A stretch of DNA of 64,000 nucleotides from Thermothielavioides terrestris NRRL 8126 (Eukaryota > Ascomycota > Sordariomycetes > Sordariales > Chaetomiaceae): NCBI RefSeq assembly GCF_000226115.1, contig NC_016462.1, forward strand, positions 2,418,001-2,482,000. Reading direction: 5' to 3'. Positions 35,457 through 47,894 of this stretch are shown piece after piece; within the stretch, counting starts at the first letter, position 1; each line of letters begins with the position of its first letter. The translations under genes and the position numbers were made by a program. The notes beneath the pieces are model-generated. The model was not told the DNA's origin and did not search any database. It worked only from the letters and a program-made list of their open reading frames with translations.

Positions 35457-36316
35457 GGAGCGAGACGAGCCTGTCCGACCTTGCTTGGAGGGAGTCTGAT
35501 GAAAAAAATACCGAAACCTGTGAGGGCAGGGCTTGATTCTCCCACTATCTACTTTTGGTCCTTGTCGCCCTTCTTGTCGTCGACGCCACGAGCCTTCCGC
35601 GCAGCATAGCCGGAGGAGATCACGATGCTGAGTTCAGCTGGTTTGTTTGACACTGCAGCTTGTTAACATCCCTCTTCCCCGCGTCTCGTCGAGCGAGACC
35701 CGGAACTTCGCCAAGCAGCCCCGGTACCGCAGCCAGATCCACCACCGCCTCGCCTGAGCGGTGACAGGTGTCTGTCCGCTAATAACAGATTATGACCTAG
35801 TCTGGGTGCGGTCATGACGAGTTCCTGCGTACATGGAGGCTCCGCTGCGCCGGGACAGTTGTTATCAGACATTGTCTCACGGCCGACTGTTAACATTAAA
35901 GCTTCGGTGCACGCAGAAAAAAAGGATCTCAGAGGGCTCATTCAGAGCACCGCAGGAAGTTTGAACGTCAACGGGGTATAATTCAGTCCTAGTCCTATGT
36001 GCTAATGATGGGCTGGTTCATGAGGTGATCATGAATTAGACATTATTCCTCGACCCCTTAACCAGGCCTTCCCCCCTCCCTGAACACCTGAGTCTATCTC
36101 CCGTCCGTAGCGAGTGTGGGTATCTCTTCATGAAGCAAACAGTGCAAAACGGCATAGCATGCGTAAATGAGCGCCAACAGAAGTCCTCCCCGCTTCCTTC
36201 TCCCCCTTTGTTTTGTTGTTTTGGCTTTTGTGCCCTTCGGCGACGGCAGGAGCGGAACCGGGCATCACCTCCCTTATTCCAGTCTCCTCCGCTTGATCCG
36301 AACAGACGGTCCCGAC
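35457..36316. other. Convergent intergenic region, 0.86 kb
   Basis: 3' regions of the kinase-like and opsin-related genes. I looked for inverted repeats and found none that are long. No gene seen. Confidence 0.6.
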
Positions 36317-37277
36317 TTAGGCAGAAGCAGCAGGGGCGCCGGCGGCGGGCGTGGCCGCGGCGGGACCATCCTTCTCGGGGAAGGTGCCGGGCTGGGCGGG
36401 CACGCGGCCGTACTGGGTGAAGGCGATGTTGAGGCGGCCGTAGTCCCAGCGGCGGGAGAGGAAGACGATGGCGAAGCCGACGCCGGACAGCAGCAGGACG
36501 TCGAGGATGCCGAACCAGATGAAGCCCGGGGTGACGCCGAGGTAGTTGCCGCCGTCGGTCAGGCCCCAGGCGATGGGGTACAGCAGCCAGAGCAGGTTGA
36601 CCCAGCCGGCGAGGCCGAGGTAGTCGCCGTGGATGCCGACGCGGGCGGCGCTGGTCCGGCCGTGCTGCAGCGTCTGGAAGGCGAGGAAGAACTGGGCCAG
36701 CAGGCCGAAGGCGAAGAAGCCCCACTTGTAGTTGGTGGGCGTGTAGGCGGCGACCAGGTACGAGATCACCCAGACCCAGGAGAGCGCGACGTTGTACACG
36801 ATGGTGGCCCACGCGACGCCGCTCAGGACGCCCAGGGCGATGACGACGGTCGGGAAGGCCACGACCCAGAAGACGTACTTGGCCCAGAAGATCTGCCGGA
36901 CCAGGCCGCTGCGGTCGATCTGGTTGGCCTGGCCGACCAGCGTCCACGCGAGGTCCGACGCCATGGCGTAGTAGGCGATCAGGCCGGCGAAGTTGGCGAT
37001 GATGAAGAGGTAGTGGAAGAAGCGCTCGCCGGCGCGGGCAGTGAACTTCAGCGCATAGAGGCCGAGCTGGAAGAAAACGTGTCAGTGTCCTCAGAGCTCT
37101 CTGCCGGCTCATGGCCTGTTATCAACAGCGGCCAACGCGTCTTGGGGTACTCACAAGAGAGAAGCCATAGATGGACGCGACAGTAAACAGCCAGTCGGAG
37201 CCATTGGTGGTGAGGTACTGGTCACCCGCCGGGGGGTTCACTGACAGAGCGTCGTTGCGATGGTAGAGGATCGCCAT
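36317..37277 (-). CDS. Opsin-related membrane protein (Yro2/Mrh1/Hsp30 family), no retinal lysine
   Basis: Two exons: 37277-37155 and 37066-36317, with intron 37067-37154 (GTGAGT donor, TTCCAG acceptor). The product is 290 residues with seven predicted membrane helices. Exon 1 carries the first helix (DWLFTVASIYGFSLLGLYAL across the junction). Helix C reads FWAKYVFWVVAFPTVVIA. Compared with bacteriorhodopsin, the proton acceptor Asp85 is Phe107 and the donor Asp96 is Ala118. In helix G (WFGILDVLLLSGVGF) the position of the Schiff-base Lys216 is Leu234. It therefore cannot bind retinal in the usual way and is not a light pump. Family members are stress-induced plasma-membrane proteins. The upstream DNA has a TATA box and four AGGGG stress-type motifs. 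The C-terminus is Ala/Pro-rich. Confidence 0.92.
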
Positions 37278-37395
37278 GGTGGCTCGCTCGCAGTCGGTGC
37301 TCAAGGTATCACTCAAGAGTTCCCGCCGTTGGTTGATAATGTGGTGTTTCAAGATGTCCGAGTGTTGAGCACGAGCTGTGATGTAGGAGATACCC

Positions 37396-37539
37396 AGGGG
37401 GGAGGATCAGCGGACAGGATCTGAACCAGCTCTCTGTGTGTGTGGATGTGTGTGCCGAGGTATGCTTCAGGTGGGAGGGGAGGAGGAGAAGGAGGGGGAG
37501 GGATGCCGTTTTATATGCGTGTGACGGTGCCGTCAGGGG
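37396..37539 (-). promoter_or_regulatory. Candidate stress promoter of the opsin-related gene
   Basis: On the minus strand there is ATATAAAA at 37516-37509, 232 nt upstream of the ATG at 37277. AGGGG (CCCCT on the coding strand) occurs at 37396, 37476, 37493 and 37535. CCCCT is the STRE core bound by Msn2/4-type factors. The motif is short, and this stretch is G-rich, so chance contributes. Stress control fits the Hsp30/Yro2 family. Confidence 0.5.
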
Positions 37540-39302
37540 TCCAGATGATGTCTGTTGATTTGCCTATGATGCAGCACAGATGCCAATCGAGGGAGCAGGG
37601 AGGCAGGGAGAAACGGGCAGGGCGCTCAGAAGGGCGAACCGTCTGGAACTCCGAGGAGCCCGGACATGGTGAGGTGACCATCACGCAGTCGAGCAAGAAG
37701 CGAATAAGCGAGCTCGACCAAAAGCCGGATCTGATTTGCCATCGGCCACAGCAGGGCAGGAGGGGCCTGCAAGATGCCGACTCCCTCCGACATCACCACC
37801 ACGGTACCACGCCCTTCGACGCCGTTCTCCCATAGCCAGACCCGGCGGCGCCGGGAGGCCATGGACCGTGCAGTTCCGTAGTCGCCCCTGTGCCCATGTT
37901 CGTCCTGTTCCCGTGCCCTGCGGCCCCCCGCCGTCTTACAAACCACCCAAACAACAAATGGCCGCCCCTTGCCCGGCGTGTTGTGTAAGCAACAAAGCAC
38001 GAGTTTCGAAACGCCGATGGTCTTGGCTCGGAGCTCGACGTCGACATCGACGTCGACCTCGACTCATCGCGCCATCGTCCTCGCCACCACGCCGCTCTGC
38101 ATCCGCACTTCAGTCACGGGGAACTACACAGTACACAGTACGGATACTCCGCAGTGTATTCCGTAGTGCAGTCAGTGTAAAGTGCGTCTTTGACCTCGCC
38201 GGCCTCGACATGGCAACGATTAGCGGCCCTGCAGCCTCGCCGGGCCAGTCAACGACAATCGGGCGCTCGACTGTGGGGCCAATCGCTGCGTCGATCCTGG
38301 GCCGTGGCTTGGCATAACGTTACGCTGTGTGAACCTCACCACCACATGACGGTCCGGCAGTCCAGCACAGGAGCGCGAAAAAAAAGGGCAAGGCGCTGAT
38401 CAACCGGAAGCTTCGGAAAGGCAATTGGCGGGGGGTGGGCAGCACCTGACGCCGTTGGGTGTGATGAATAAGGACCTGATTTGGCGGCTCCGATCGAACA
38501 GTCGAATGATGGGATTTCGATGACAGAAACTTGTCGAAAAAAGGTTCGCCCAACCCGCTCACTTGCTCACTAACACTGCACTCCCGCAGTTGCACCTCAC
38601 TCACATCATCCATCCATCCATTGCCTGCATCCCCACCACGCACCTCGACAGTGGGCAAGCCAGCATCACCTCATCATCGACACTGGCGTCTCCTCGTTCG
38701 CCCAACCCGATACATTCCGTATACAGTACGGAATATGTACATAAATTAATTCAAGAACCGCATCTTGCTTGATGTGTCATGACACCATCGCAGAACGTTG
38801 CAGGGTCCCCTGCCACCGTGCCATCCTGGATGGATCCCAATCGAGCGAGGCACGCAGCGCACAGGCCGCGGCGGATCGCTAATGCCGGCACTGGCACGGC
38901 AGTTCAACCAACACCAACGCCGCTAGCATGGAATGGTACTGTATCCATATGTGTACTGTACTGTGAATGCACTGACATACGCAGTTCACTATAACGTTAG
39001 TGTATGTATGTACATATGAACATTCTAGGCATTGCTTGCGCGAGAGCCGTTGCGGCCGAGCCGAGGCGGTGACGCACAGTGTCACGCCACCTCTGCTTTC
39101 TCTACACACTAGTGTCGTGAAAAAGGCAGAGGAATGGAGTTGCTTACTGTGTAGTGTACACAGCAGGCAAGGGAGTCTGCACCCATCGTTGGTCCAGTGA
39201 GGCCGGACGAAGTGGGGAGGAAGAGAGAAGTCTTCGAGCCGAGCATTGCAGACGGATTACCAAGTCTACACTCCACTCCTCCGTTCACTATACTGCCTGA
39301 TG

Positions 39303-39319
39303 TACGGAGTACGGAGTAC
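39303..39319. repeat. ACGGAGT tandem
   Basis: TACGGAGTACGGAGTAC: two perfect copies of a 7-mer unit. Related pieces (ACTCCGTA/ATTCCGTA) recur at about 4870, 38145, 38155 and 38715. Confidence 0.7.
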
Positions 39320-40637
39320 ACACACCCTCTTCCACTGTGTCCGTGTTACACGACCCTGCTGTGACACCGAATCATGGGTAGCTCCAAGCTCGCCCATTCG
39401 CCGGTTTTGCCATGACATGTGTAGGAGGCAAGGCCGGCCAGGCCCTGAGTGCGGACTGTTCACTAATCCGTACTGTGCACAACGACGCAGTGAGGTCACG
39501 AAGCTCGGAGCTCTCCCACCGCGAACTTTCGGGCTTCGTCCCTCGCAAGGTCATAACGTGTAGGTACCTGATCCCAATTTGACAGCCGCTCGAAGCAAGC
39601 ATGCTCCTAGCGTTGTCTAAGATCTTCCAAGCAAAGAAAGGACAAGACACCGCCAATCAGTCCAAATCCAACCGCCGACTGTCCTCGACGCCCACCAATC
39701 CCAGCCATGGCGCTCGCCTCGTGACATGCAATCCTCCGAATTCGACTTTCATCCTCCAGCCCTGCCCCTCAGGGAAGCCGGGGCTACCCGAGCCAGGTCC
39801 TCTTTTCTCCCTCCGACTTGTCTCATACCACGCGCATCATATTCCGCCAGAGCACGTCCGCAGTACACCATAGGTGCATGTATGTAGCGCAAAGTACTTC
39901 CGTGATCTGAGGACAACCTCAGGTTCTCCCCGAGTCACGGCACCCGCATACTGCGTAAATGGGTATGGACATGCAGTACCCCGCACAATAGGGAGCGAGA
40001 AGGGGGTTAGGCGCGAGAGGGAACGGCCCCCGACTTCACCTCTCTCTTCCCCGTTCCCCCCTCCCCCTCAGGAGCAGCGTAGCTGAGACTAACTTCTTCC
40101 TACTCTGTCTCTGACGATCTTACTGCGTGCTAAGAAGACAACGAAAACATGAACGCGATGTGCCAGCCTGCTTTCTAAAGAAGAACGATCCATACCATCC
40201 CAATGACACTAACGAAGTGATCAAGCACTCAAACTGTCGCGCAACGCCCTGGTCTAGCCCAGCCCAGTCCGAGATGCTGGCTGGCGCAAACAAATAAAAT
40301 AAAAAAGAAGGCAAAGCTGTTGAGTAGTTAGTGATGTGCTGCTGCAGCCACCCTGCCCTCGTCCCAAACGGTACCCTGGAATGCCAAAAATCTCCTCCCC
40401 GCTTGTACAGAAACGGCCGTTCAACCTGTCATGTGGTCTCGCGTCACATGCCACGCAGAAGACACCGGCGCTCGCCGCGCGAGCAGCGCGCGACGCAGCC
40501 GGCCCATCCGGCCGTCCCTTTCCCTCACCCGAAGCCCCAAACCGGGCATTAACCTGGCGGCGGTACATATGTACAGTACATACATACCGCAACGTGTGAT
40601 ACCCCGAGCCGAAAGTTGCCAAACAAGCCCCGCCCCC

Positions 40638-43600
40638 TCACGCCGTCGGCGCCTTCATCTGCGCGACGGCGGCCTTGGCCCGCTCGCGCACGCCCATGTC
40701 GGCGTCGCCCTGCTCGAGGCCCTCGAGCTTGGCGAGGAAGCCCATGCGCTCGAGCTCGAGGGCGCGCTGGGACCAAGGGCCGCGGTCGGTGTCGCTCTCC
40801 ATCCAGCTGAGGTTCATGAAGAGCTGGCAGATGGCCTTGCGCACGCCGGCGTCCTTGCTGCTCAGGTGGCCGCCGAGCAGCTTGAGCAGGTCGGTCTGGG
40901 CGACGACGAGCTGGCGGTGCCGCGGCAGGCCCGCCGCGATGTGCACCAGCACGTACGCCAGGTTCTCCACCACGCGCGCCTGCGGGTACAGCACCAGCGT
41001 GTCGCGCCCCCGCGACGCCCGCCGCCCGAGCGCCCCGACCACCCGCACCTTGAGCTTGTCGGCCAGGATGCCGAACAGCCGGTCCTGCCCCAGCTCGCTG
41101 AACAGGTAGTCCACCATGTCCGTCTGCGCCGGCACGTTCGGCGACATGATCAGGTTGCGGATCAGGCCGAGCCCTTGCTCCTGGATCGCCAGGCTGTCGC
41201 TGCGCGACTTGCGCGCCGGGTTGAGCTCCGCGTCGCGCAGCGCCGAGAGCTTGGCGTAGGCCTGCTGGAGGCGGCCGGACGACGCCAGGGCCGCCCGCAG
41301 GGCTGCCGTCGGCGCCGACGACGTGAGCCGGTCCAGCGCCGGCCAGCTCCACGCCCGATGCGCGTCGTCTCCGTAGAGCGTGTCCGTATCCATGTCTTCG
41401 TCCTCGTCGTCGTCGGCGGCCAAGGCGTCGGTGGCCCGCCGCTCCGCGCGCGTGCGCGCCTGTAGAATCTCTTCCTCTGACGCGTCGTCGCTTATGAGCT
41501 GCACCAGCCTGCCGGGCTCAAGCTCTTCCAGACACTGCTTCCTGAGGTCGTTCTCCAGACCAGTCACCAGGTGCTTGAGCGCCCACAGCGCGTTGAGTCT
41601 CAGGCCGGGGTTGAGCGAGTGTGCGTGGTCGCACAGCGTCTTGACGATGCCGGCCTCGAGAAGGGGCTGTGCTCGACCCGTCAGCATGCAAAAAAGATGC
41701 CGAAAGTTGAAGAACGAGAAGCAAAATATTACTCACCTCCACCATGGGGCTGCAATTCGTCACCAGGTTGATGACCGCGCTGGATGCTGCAATCTGGACC
41801 TCTGGATCGGCATGTCGCAGCAGTCTGTAAATGGGCATGGCGACACCATGGTCCGTCAGAGAAGTCCGCAGGATGCTCGGTCGTCGCGCCAGCACTCGCA
41901 CGGCGTGACACGCTGCCATGATGACCGAACTGGGGTTTCGCCCATACGGTGAGGTGTCCCCGGCCGCCCCGTTCTCAGCGGCCTTCTCCGACGTCGCTCT
42001 GTCTTTGCCGTTCTTGGGCTTTTCGGGACACGGCGATAGAGACTCGGCAATGTACGCTACGACGTCGTTCTTGACGAGCGCTTCTCGGTAGTCATTGCTG
42101 AGCGTGGCCATCCCGGCCACGAGTTTCAACGAGCACTCCCTCATCCTGATGACGTGGGCGTACGCTGGAACGTGGCCGGGCGGTCCGACTCGGCAGGTAG
42201 GCGGCCCTTCTTCGTCGTCGGCGCCCGGATGCTGCGTGGGTGTCCACGGGCGCGGAGGGGTCTGCACCGGCTGCGGATCGTACGAGTCCTTTAGCAGCTT
42301 GGCCGCCAGTTTGATGACGCCGCATTCGTGGGCAGCCTTCTGAAGGGTCTCGCTCTCACCCACGAGCCGAGCCAAGACCTCTGCCGCCCGCTCCTGGATC
42401 GCCCAGCGCCTGGCTGTGTCGGAGTCGACGGAGGCGGCCTGCTGGACAGACGAGGGTATTTCCTTGTCGTGCTCCTTGATCAGTTGGCAGAGCAGCGGGA
42501 CAACGAGCACAGCGAGTGCCTGTTCGCGCTCCGGGTTCGCAAAACCGGCCTTGAACAGCGAGGTCACGAGGGAGGCGGCCATGACTCTCTCCAGGCCGTC
42601 CGTCGACCGGACGAGATGAATCAGCCACGGAATAAGAGGGCTCTCTTGCTCGTCAACCTCCGCATCCTCGCCGGGGGGATCGAGCCGGCTGGGGTCCCAA
42701 CCCGTGAACTTGAAGGTGGACGGCCGCCCGCCAGCTGCAAGGCTCTCGCGGGACAGGGAAAACCCCAGCGGCGGATACTCGGCGAACCGGCTCCCTTGAG
42801 ATCTGGATTGTGGAACAGGCACGGCCGGGAGCAGGTAGTCTATCGCCCCAGGATTTCGGGCTCGAATATCGCCGAAGCCGTTCATCTCTAGCGCATTCCA
42901 AGCTGCCCTCGACTCTGTTGCCGGCGGCGTGAACTCGGCCGACGGCAGCACGGCCATGATTGCTGGCGAACACAGCAGCAAACAGGAGCGGAAACGGGAA
43001 TCGGCGACAATTGTAGACAGGGCTTCAAGTACCAGAGCCAAGTCAGCGCCGGCGGGTGCGGGAGCTGGTATTTGGCCAGCCAGACCGTCGCTTCGTCCGA
43101 GCACCTCGGCCCCTGGCACAACTTCGCCTCTCGCGACGACGAAGCTAGCCAGCATCGTAGCTAGCGCATCCAGGACGCCCGACTCGGCCAGCGCATTTTG
43201 GTGTAGAGGGCCCTTGCAGAGCTGGCTAACCAGGCTCGCCACCAGGCGTTTCTGCTCTTGTACTACGGCATCGGTCGAGCCCTGGGAGAGAATAGCGTAG
43301 AATGCATCGAGGGTGTGGGGAGTGAACAGGGAGTCCGACAAGCCGCTCGTGCTGTCTGTGCCAGAGGGTGCAAGGCGAGCGGCAGTTGTGAGGTTCCTTA
43401 AGACTCGCAAGGCGGCCAGGACGACTTGGGGATGGTTATCGAGAGGAGATAATGCCGACAGGACGGCCGGGATCACGCCGACGGCTTGAAGGGCGCCGAG
43501 GAACGCGGCGCCGCCTAAGCTGCGTTAGCATCGGGCTGTTCTCGCGCCGAGCTCGGGCATCATTGGCAATGCTCACCATGTGCGAAGCTGGCTAGGAGCT

Positions 43601-43880
43601 GCAGCGAAAGTAACCGCACCGCTTCATGATCCGGAAGAGGGCCCGCCCACTGCCCTGCTTGACTGCGCTCCTTGCCACCGAACGGCGACGACGCTGTCTG
43701 GCCACTGGTTTGGAGGATCCCGACGAGCAACTCCAAGACGCCCTGCCGGATCCATCGCTCTTTCCGCTGGACGTGGCCGATGATCTCGTCCCTCAACGCT
43801 CGCAGGCCGCTAGCCTGCTCTGCGAAGCTCCCCGCGCTCTGGATCTGCGCCAGAACGGACCTGCTCTGGACCTGGGTCAT
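40638..43880 (-). CDS. VID28: VID28/GID5 armadillo-repeat subunit of the GID/CTLH ubiquitin ligase
   Basis: Three exons: 43880-43577, 43514-41737 and 41666-40638. The product is 1036 residues. The N-terminus (SAGSFAEQASGLRALRDEIIGHVQRKERWI) is the characteristic start of fungal Vid28 and animal ARMC8. Armadillo-type alpha-helical repeats cover most of the rest, for example VVLAALRVLRNLTTA, VIMAACHAVRVLARRP and LRLNALWALKHLVTGL. An acidic insert (ADDDEDEDMDTDTLYGDD) interrupts the C-terminal repeats. Gid5 is the scaffold that docks the substrate receptor Gid4 to the GID complex, which destroys gluconeogenic enzymes when glucose returns. Intron 1 is phase 1 and intron 2 phase 0. I start at the ATG at 43880; the frame opens further upstream only with GTG. 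Confidence 0.92.
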
Positions 43881-45916
43881 GGCTCCGATGCTCGCCCCCG
43901 ACCACCGCGGCACGAACCGCCAGTTTCGCGCTGAATCGCCTGCGTCAAATTGCCGGGACAGGAACTATGAGTTCGATCGAGTACCTCAGATGAAGCGCCG
44001 AGAAGGCGGCCGGAATCCGGGAGGTAGGTCGCGACAAAGACGGACCGGAGCCGGCGTTGGCCGTTGGGCGGCGCTGGTGGTCGCTTGGGTCGCGGATGGG
44101 TTGCGTCGCAGCGAAACGCTCGTTGCCGTGTCTTTCGGCTCTCTTGCTTTGAGGTTGTGGCTAACCGAGCGTGAGTTAATGGAAGACCTCTTATGCTTAA
44201 GGGCCGAGCAAGTTGGTGGCGTGCGCTTATGTTGAGGATCGTGGCGCCCCGTTGGCCGTGATCGAGGCTGTTGGCCAATCGCGATGATGGCATCTGGCGG
44301 GTCTCTCCCCGAATTCTGATGTGGGCGCAGCGCTCGGAAATCGCGTGCCAGCTGGTCGAACATAGTAAGTTTAGCGGCCAGTGCGGCCACGAAGTGGCAC
44401 AGGAGACTGCTGCGTACCTAAGGTACTTCAGAGGATTCTCTAAACAACTTCGCGTCCCTCATACGGCCCAAGAACCCTCTTTCATTTATTTCTCAACATT
44501 TGAATCGCTCTGTATGTCTTGGACCGGGGACACCTTGGACTTGTCCTAAGGGAGCTTACAGGCAAGTGGAAAAAGAACAGTGGTAAATGGCATGTCCTGT
44601 ATGTGCATGTACTTGGGCCTTCATACCACCCCACAGTGGGTACGAAGGAAGGCGGATACCGTGCAGCAAGTGGCTTTAACGTTAACTACATCTCAGTTAA
44701 AGGTTTGCTTCCTTCCTCACTCTGGATTTCGAGAAGCTTTCTGCAACCAGATGCAGTGCAACTGGGCTTCAATGACAGTTCAAAGAACGCCAAAAACAGC
44801 AATTGTGCAAAGGGCTCTCGACGATGGTAGATTCCTGGTCACGTGGACAGGGCTGTCAGGTCTACCCATGACAGATGCCTATCCGTCGTCCGTCGTCTTT
44901 GCCTGATTGAACGCTGTGCTTTGCTCAGCTTCCGATTCGAGACACCGATTGTTTGTCTCCAATCCACTTAGCAAGCCGATGACCGTGCTCCGCCGCTAAC
45001 CACACAGCTCCCATCTCTGGGCCAGGTGAGGACCACATGGCCTTGGTAATTTCCTTGCTGCCCGTCACCGCTCAAATACACTAGCGGCCCCGATGCTGCT
45101 GCTGTCCACACCCGTCGCTGTCCGCCACAAAGCTGTGACAGGTGCCGATGGCCCTGCCAATCACGGCTTGACAACGTGCGTAATGCCTCCCAGCAACTCG
45201 GTGTCCCTCGCATGGCCTCCATGTCTGTCGGTTTCGTTGCTGGGCCCACTGCGGCGTGGACGCGGCTGCGGCGCATCCAGGAGGGAAGCTGGGCACACTT
45301 CGATGTGCTCCCACCCCTTACATGGGATGGTGTCCCAGCTACCTGGGACGGTATAAATCACGGAGCGGCGCCCTTGACGCACATCCGTTGTCCCATCGTC
45401 CCATTGCACTGGAAAGCAGAGGGCAGTGCGACAGCAGCACGCGGCATTCCGACCCACCAGCATAAAGATCCCGGTTCGACGCCTGCATCCCGGCCCACGA
45501 CCACACCACAACTTAATTCATCCATCACGGCCCATTATCTCGCAGTACACAGCATGCACAATAACCCTGCTGTGCCCCCTGGATATACTTCGCAGTAACG
45601 CCACGCTCCCAAGACCAAAACCACGTCGATATTTCCACGGCAGCTGTACTGTGTAAAGTCAAGGTGACAGGGACATACCTGTTCGAGCCGTTCGAGCTTG
45701 TGCTGGTTCCGGACACCGAGCCGGGCACACCGGCCCTTGCGAGTCCCTTGTGGAGTCAACGTGAGGCCGGATTGGCAGGAAATCGTTGTGCTGCGGTGGG
45801 GCCGATCTCGCGCCTGGGTGCCCCACCATCCCCGAAACTTGGGCTTGCCGCACAAGACTTCTCAACCTCTGTCCCTCGTGCTGCACCTGCGCTTCGCAGG
45901 CGGAAATGAGGTTGGG
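43881..45916. other. Divergent intergenic region, 2.0 kb
   Basis: Promoters of VID28 and the cyclin gene. It contains TTAACGTTAAC (44676-44686). Many short frames overlap here, none with a domain. No gene supported. Confidence 0.55.
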
Positions 45917-47208
45917 ATGATGTTGGCACGAACACCCGCGCCCACACCCCATGCATCTCCTCGCAGCAGCTTCCCAACCTTCCACCACTATGCACCAGCG
46001 CCATCTCCGCATTGCTCCTCTCCTCGGCTTCCGGCGGTCGCCAAGTGTCGCCGGCAGTCCACCTCGCCCGCAGCTCCAATAACCTCTTCCGCCGCATCGC
46101 CGCCAAAGCGCTATGTAGCCGTCGACGCTGCCACCCAGTACTCGCCTTTGGAGCCTATGGACTACGCGACTGGTGCATTGCTCCCGCCGCGAGTACCACC
46201 ACTTTCCAAACCCGACCAACCGCAACACGCATCCAAATCCAAGCAGCGCGACGCAATGCCTGCCCCCGAGGAGCACCCTGCCGCTGCCGCGCAGCCGCCG
46301 CCGCCGCGGCCCTCTAAGATGGTGCCTCCCGGCACGAAGCAGCGCATTGATTCTCCGCCCCTGACCGCGTCGCCGTCGAAGCGGAGAAATTCCCAAGGCC
46401 CTGGCAGCAGCGCGAGCGCATTGGCGAGCGACACGGTTCAAAACACCTCGACAGTCGCCAAACGGCCCAAGCCCGACGCGGCTCCCCCCAAAATTCTGCC
46501 TCTGCGATACGAACACTGCCCCGTGGAGGACATGGTAGTACTCATCGCCCACATGCTTGGCGAACTGATTGAGACCAATGACTCTCTTGCCCTCAAGTCG
46601 GGGCATCTCACCCGATTCCACTCCCGGTATGCGCTTGCGGTCGTACCCCGATTGCGCCCTCTTTCTTTTCCCCTCTTAGCTTAGAGTACTCATTGACTGA
46701 CTTGGAACTCAGAACTGCTCCGGGCATCTCAGTCCTGGATTACCTTCACCGCCTCGCGAAGCACGCCACTCTGACCCCTCCCCTTCTCCTCTCCATGGTC
46801 TACTATATTGACCGCTTGTGCGCGCTATACCCCGACTTCACCATCAACACGCTCACGGTTCACCGGTTCCTGATCACTGCCGCCACAGTCGCGGCCAAGG
46901 GCCTGTCGGATGCCTTTTGGAACAACTCGACCTACGCTAGAGTCGGGGGCGTGAAGGTGGCCGAGCTCAAGATGCTGGAGCTCGAGTTCCTGCACAGAGT
47001 CGACTGGAAGATCGTGCCGAACCCTGAAGTCTTGGTCGCTTATTATGCTGGCCTTGTTGAGAGGTGCCCCGGCTACGTGCTCGAGGGTACGGAAAGCGAA
47101 GAAGTTGTCGACAGCAGCGACGCCGTGGATGACAGTGATGAACTTGACGACGACGACGGCATTGTCGAAGGACAAGAGGAGGCGGCCGGAAGCGGTTCGC
47201 AGATTTAG
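45917..47208 (+). CDS. PHO80: PHO80-type (PREG-like) cyclin
   Basis: Two exons: 45917-46626 and 46713-47208. The product is 401 residues. Residues 1-190 are Pro/Ser/Ala-rich and disordered-looking. The cyclin box covers about residues 196-345: YEHCPVEDMVVLIAHMLGEL, then FHSRTAPGISVLDYLHRLAK across the junction, then LLLSMVYYIDRLCALYPDFT, TVHRFLITAATVAAKGLSDA and FLHRVDWKIVPNPEVL. These are the signatures of PHO80/PCL cyclins that bind the Pho85 kinase. The Neurospora counterpart PREG represses the phosphate-starvation regulator NUC-1. The tail is very acidic. The start is one of two adjacent ATGs (45917 and 45920). A role in phosphate signalling is by family; other PCLs serve glycogen or cell-cycle roles. 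Confidence 0.9.
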
Positions 47209-47894
47209 GAGGAGTACCAGCGGAGAGCAATAACTCGGGCCCGCATCGCGCACAACTGCCACCGTCCTGTTTTCAGGCACAGGAGCGTCTCGAATACGAC
47301 GAAGGGGTCCATGAACGGTCCAACGGGTTGCATGAAAACCGGAATGTGCTCAATCAAGTGGGATATGAAGTGGAGTTTGGTCGAAATAACTGGGTTTTCG
47401 GTCTCAAAAAGAGGCCTCGAAGCTGCAATCGCAGCATGGGCATGAGGAAAAGGGCTTGTTGTGTAGGAACACAAGCCCCTGGCTAGCTTTGTAATGTACA
47501 AAGTGATGTAGCTCAGTCGGGGTAGAGATGCCACGACTGTCAAACACGCGGTTCCTTCGTACCAGATCTTCAAGGACATTAGCTGCCTATTTATCTTGAC
47601 CATCGAGCTCTCAATGCCGAAGCATATTGCGCACTCTACACAACTGATAGTGACTGATAGTGAAAAGCAAAGTACGAATTATGCCGTAGGGAGTGCGTAA
47701 TGATGTAGACTTAGCCCAGGGGTGGGGTTGCAGTCAGGCAGATCGATGTCGCAACGGAGATGAGTGGGTCATTTTGAGTGGCATGCCAAGACCCAACGCA
47801 GTGAACCTCCAAGTCGCAAGACGACAGCTCCTATCACCGACCAAACGCTCAGCAACCGCGACCTGCTGACCACCTAGCGCACAGGAGGAAAAAG
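47209..47894. other. Intergenic region, 0.69 kb
   Basis: 3' region of the cyclin gene and promoter of EMC10. No gene or notable repeat seen. Confidence 0.6.

Larger units (their letters stand above)
37278..40637. other. Gene-free region, 3.4 kb, rich in short repeats
   Basis: This is one of the longest stretches without a supported gene in the window. It contains the opsin-related promoter, a GACGTC/GACATC patch (38034-38065), tandem TACACAGTA-like units (38124-38141), a near-palindrome TTCCGTA-TACAG-TACGGAA (38715-38733), a TACGGAGTACGGAGTAC tandem (39303-39319) and two TAACGTTA sites (38315-38322, 38992-38999). Frames are short and unsupported. Confidence 0.6.

Noticed and set aside
35640..35900. 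Possible inverted-repeat element around two GTTAACAT motifs
   Set aside because: The two motifs are in the same orientation rather than inverted, and flanking bases do not extend the match.
45460..45500. tRNA-like GGTTCGA T-loop motif
   Set aside because: The bases on either side do not form the 5-bp stem, and no acceptor or anticodon arm is found at the right distance. Other GTTCGA occurrences (for example 50524) fail the same test.
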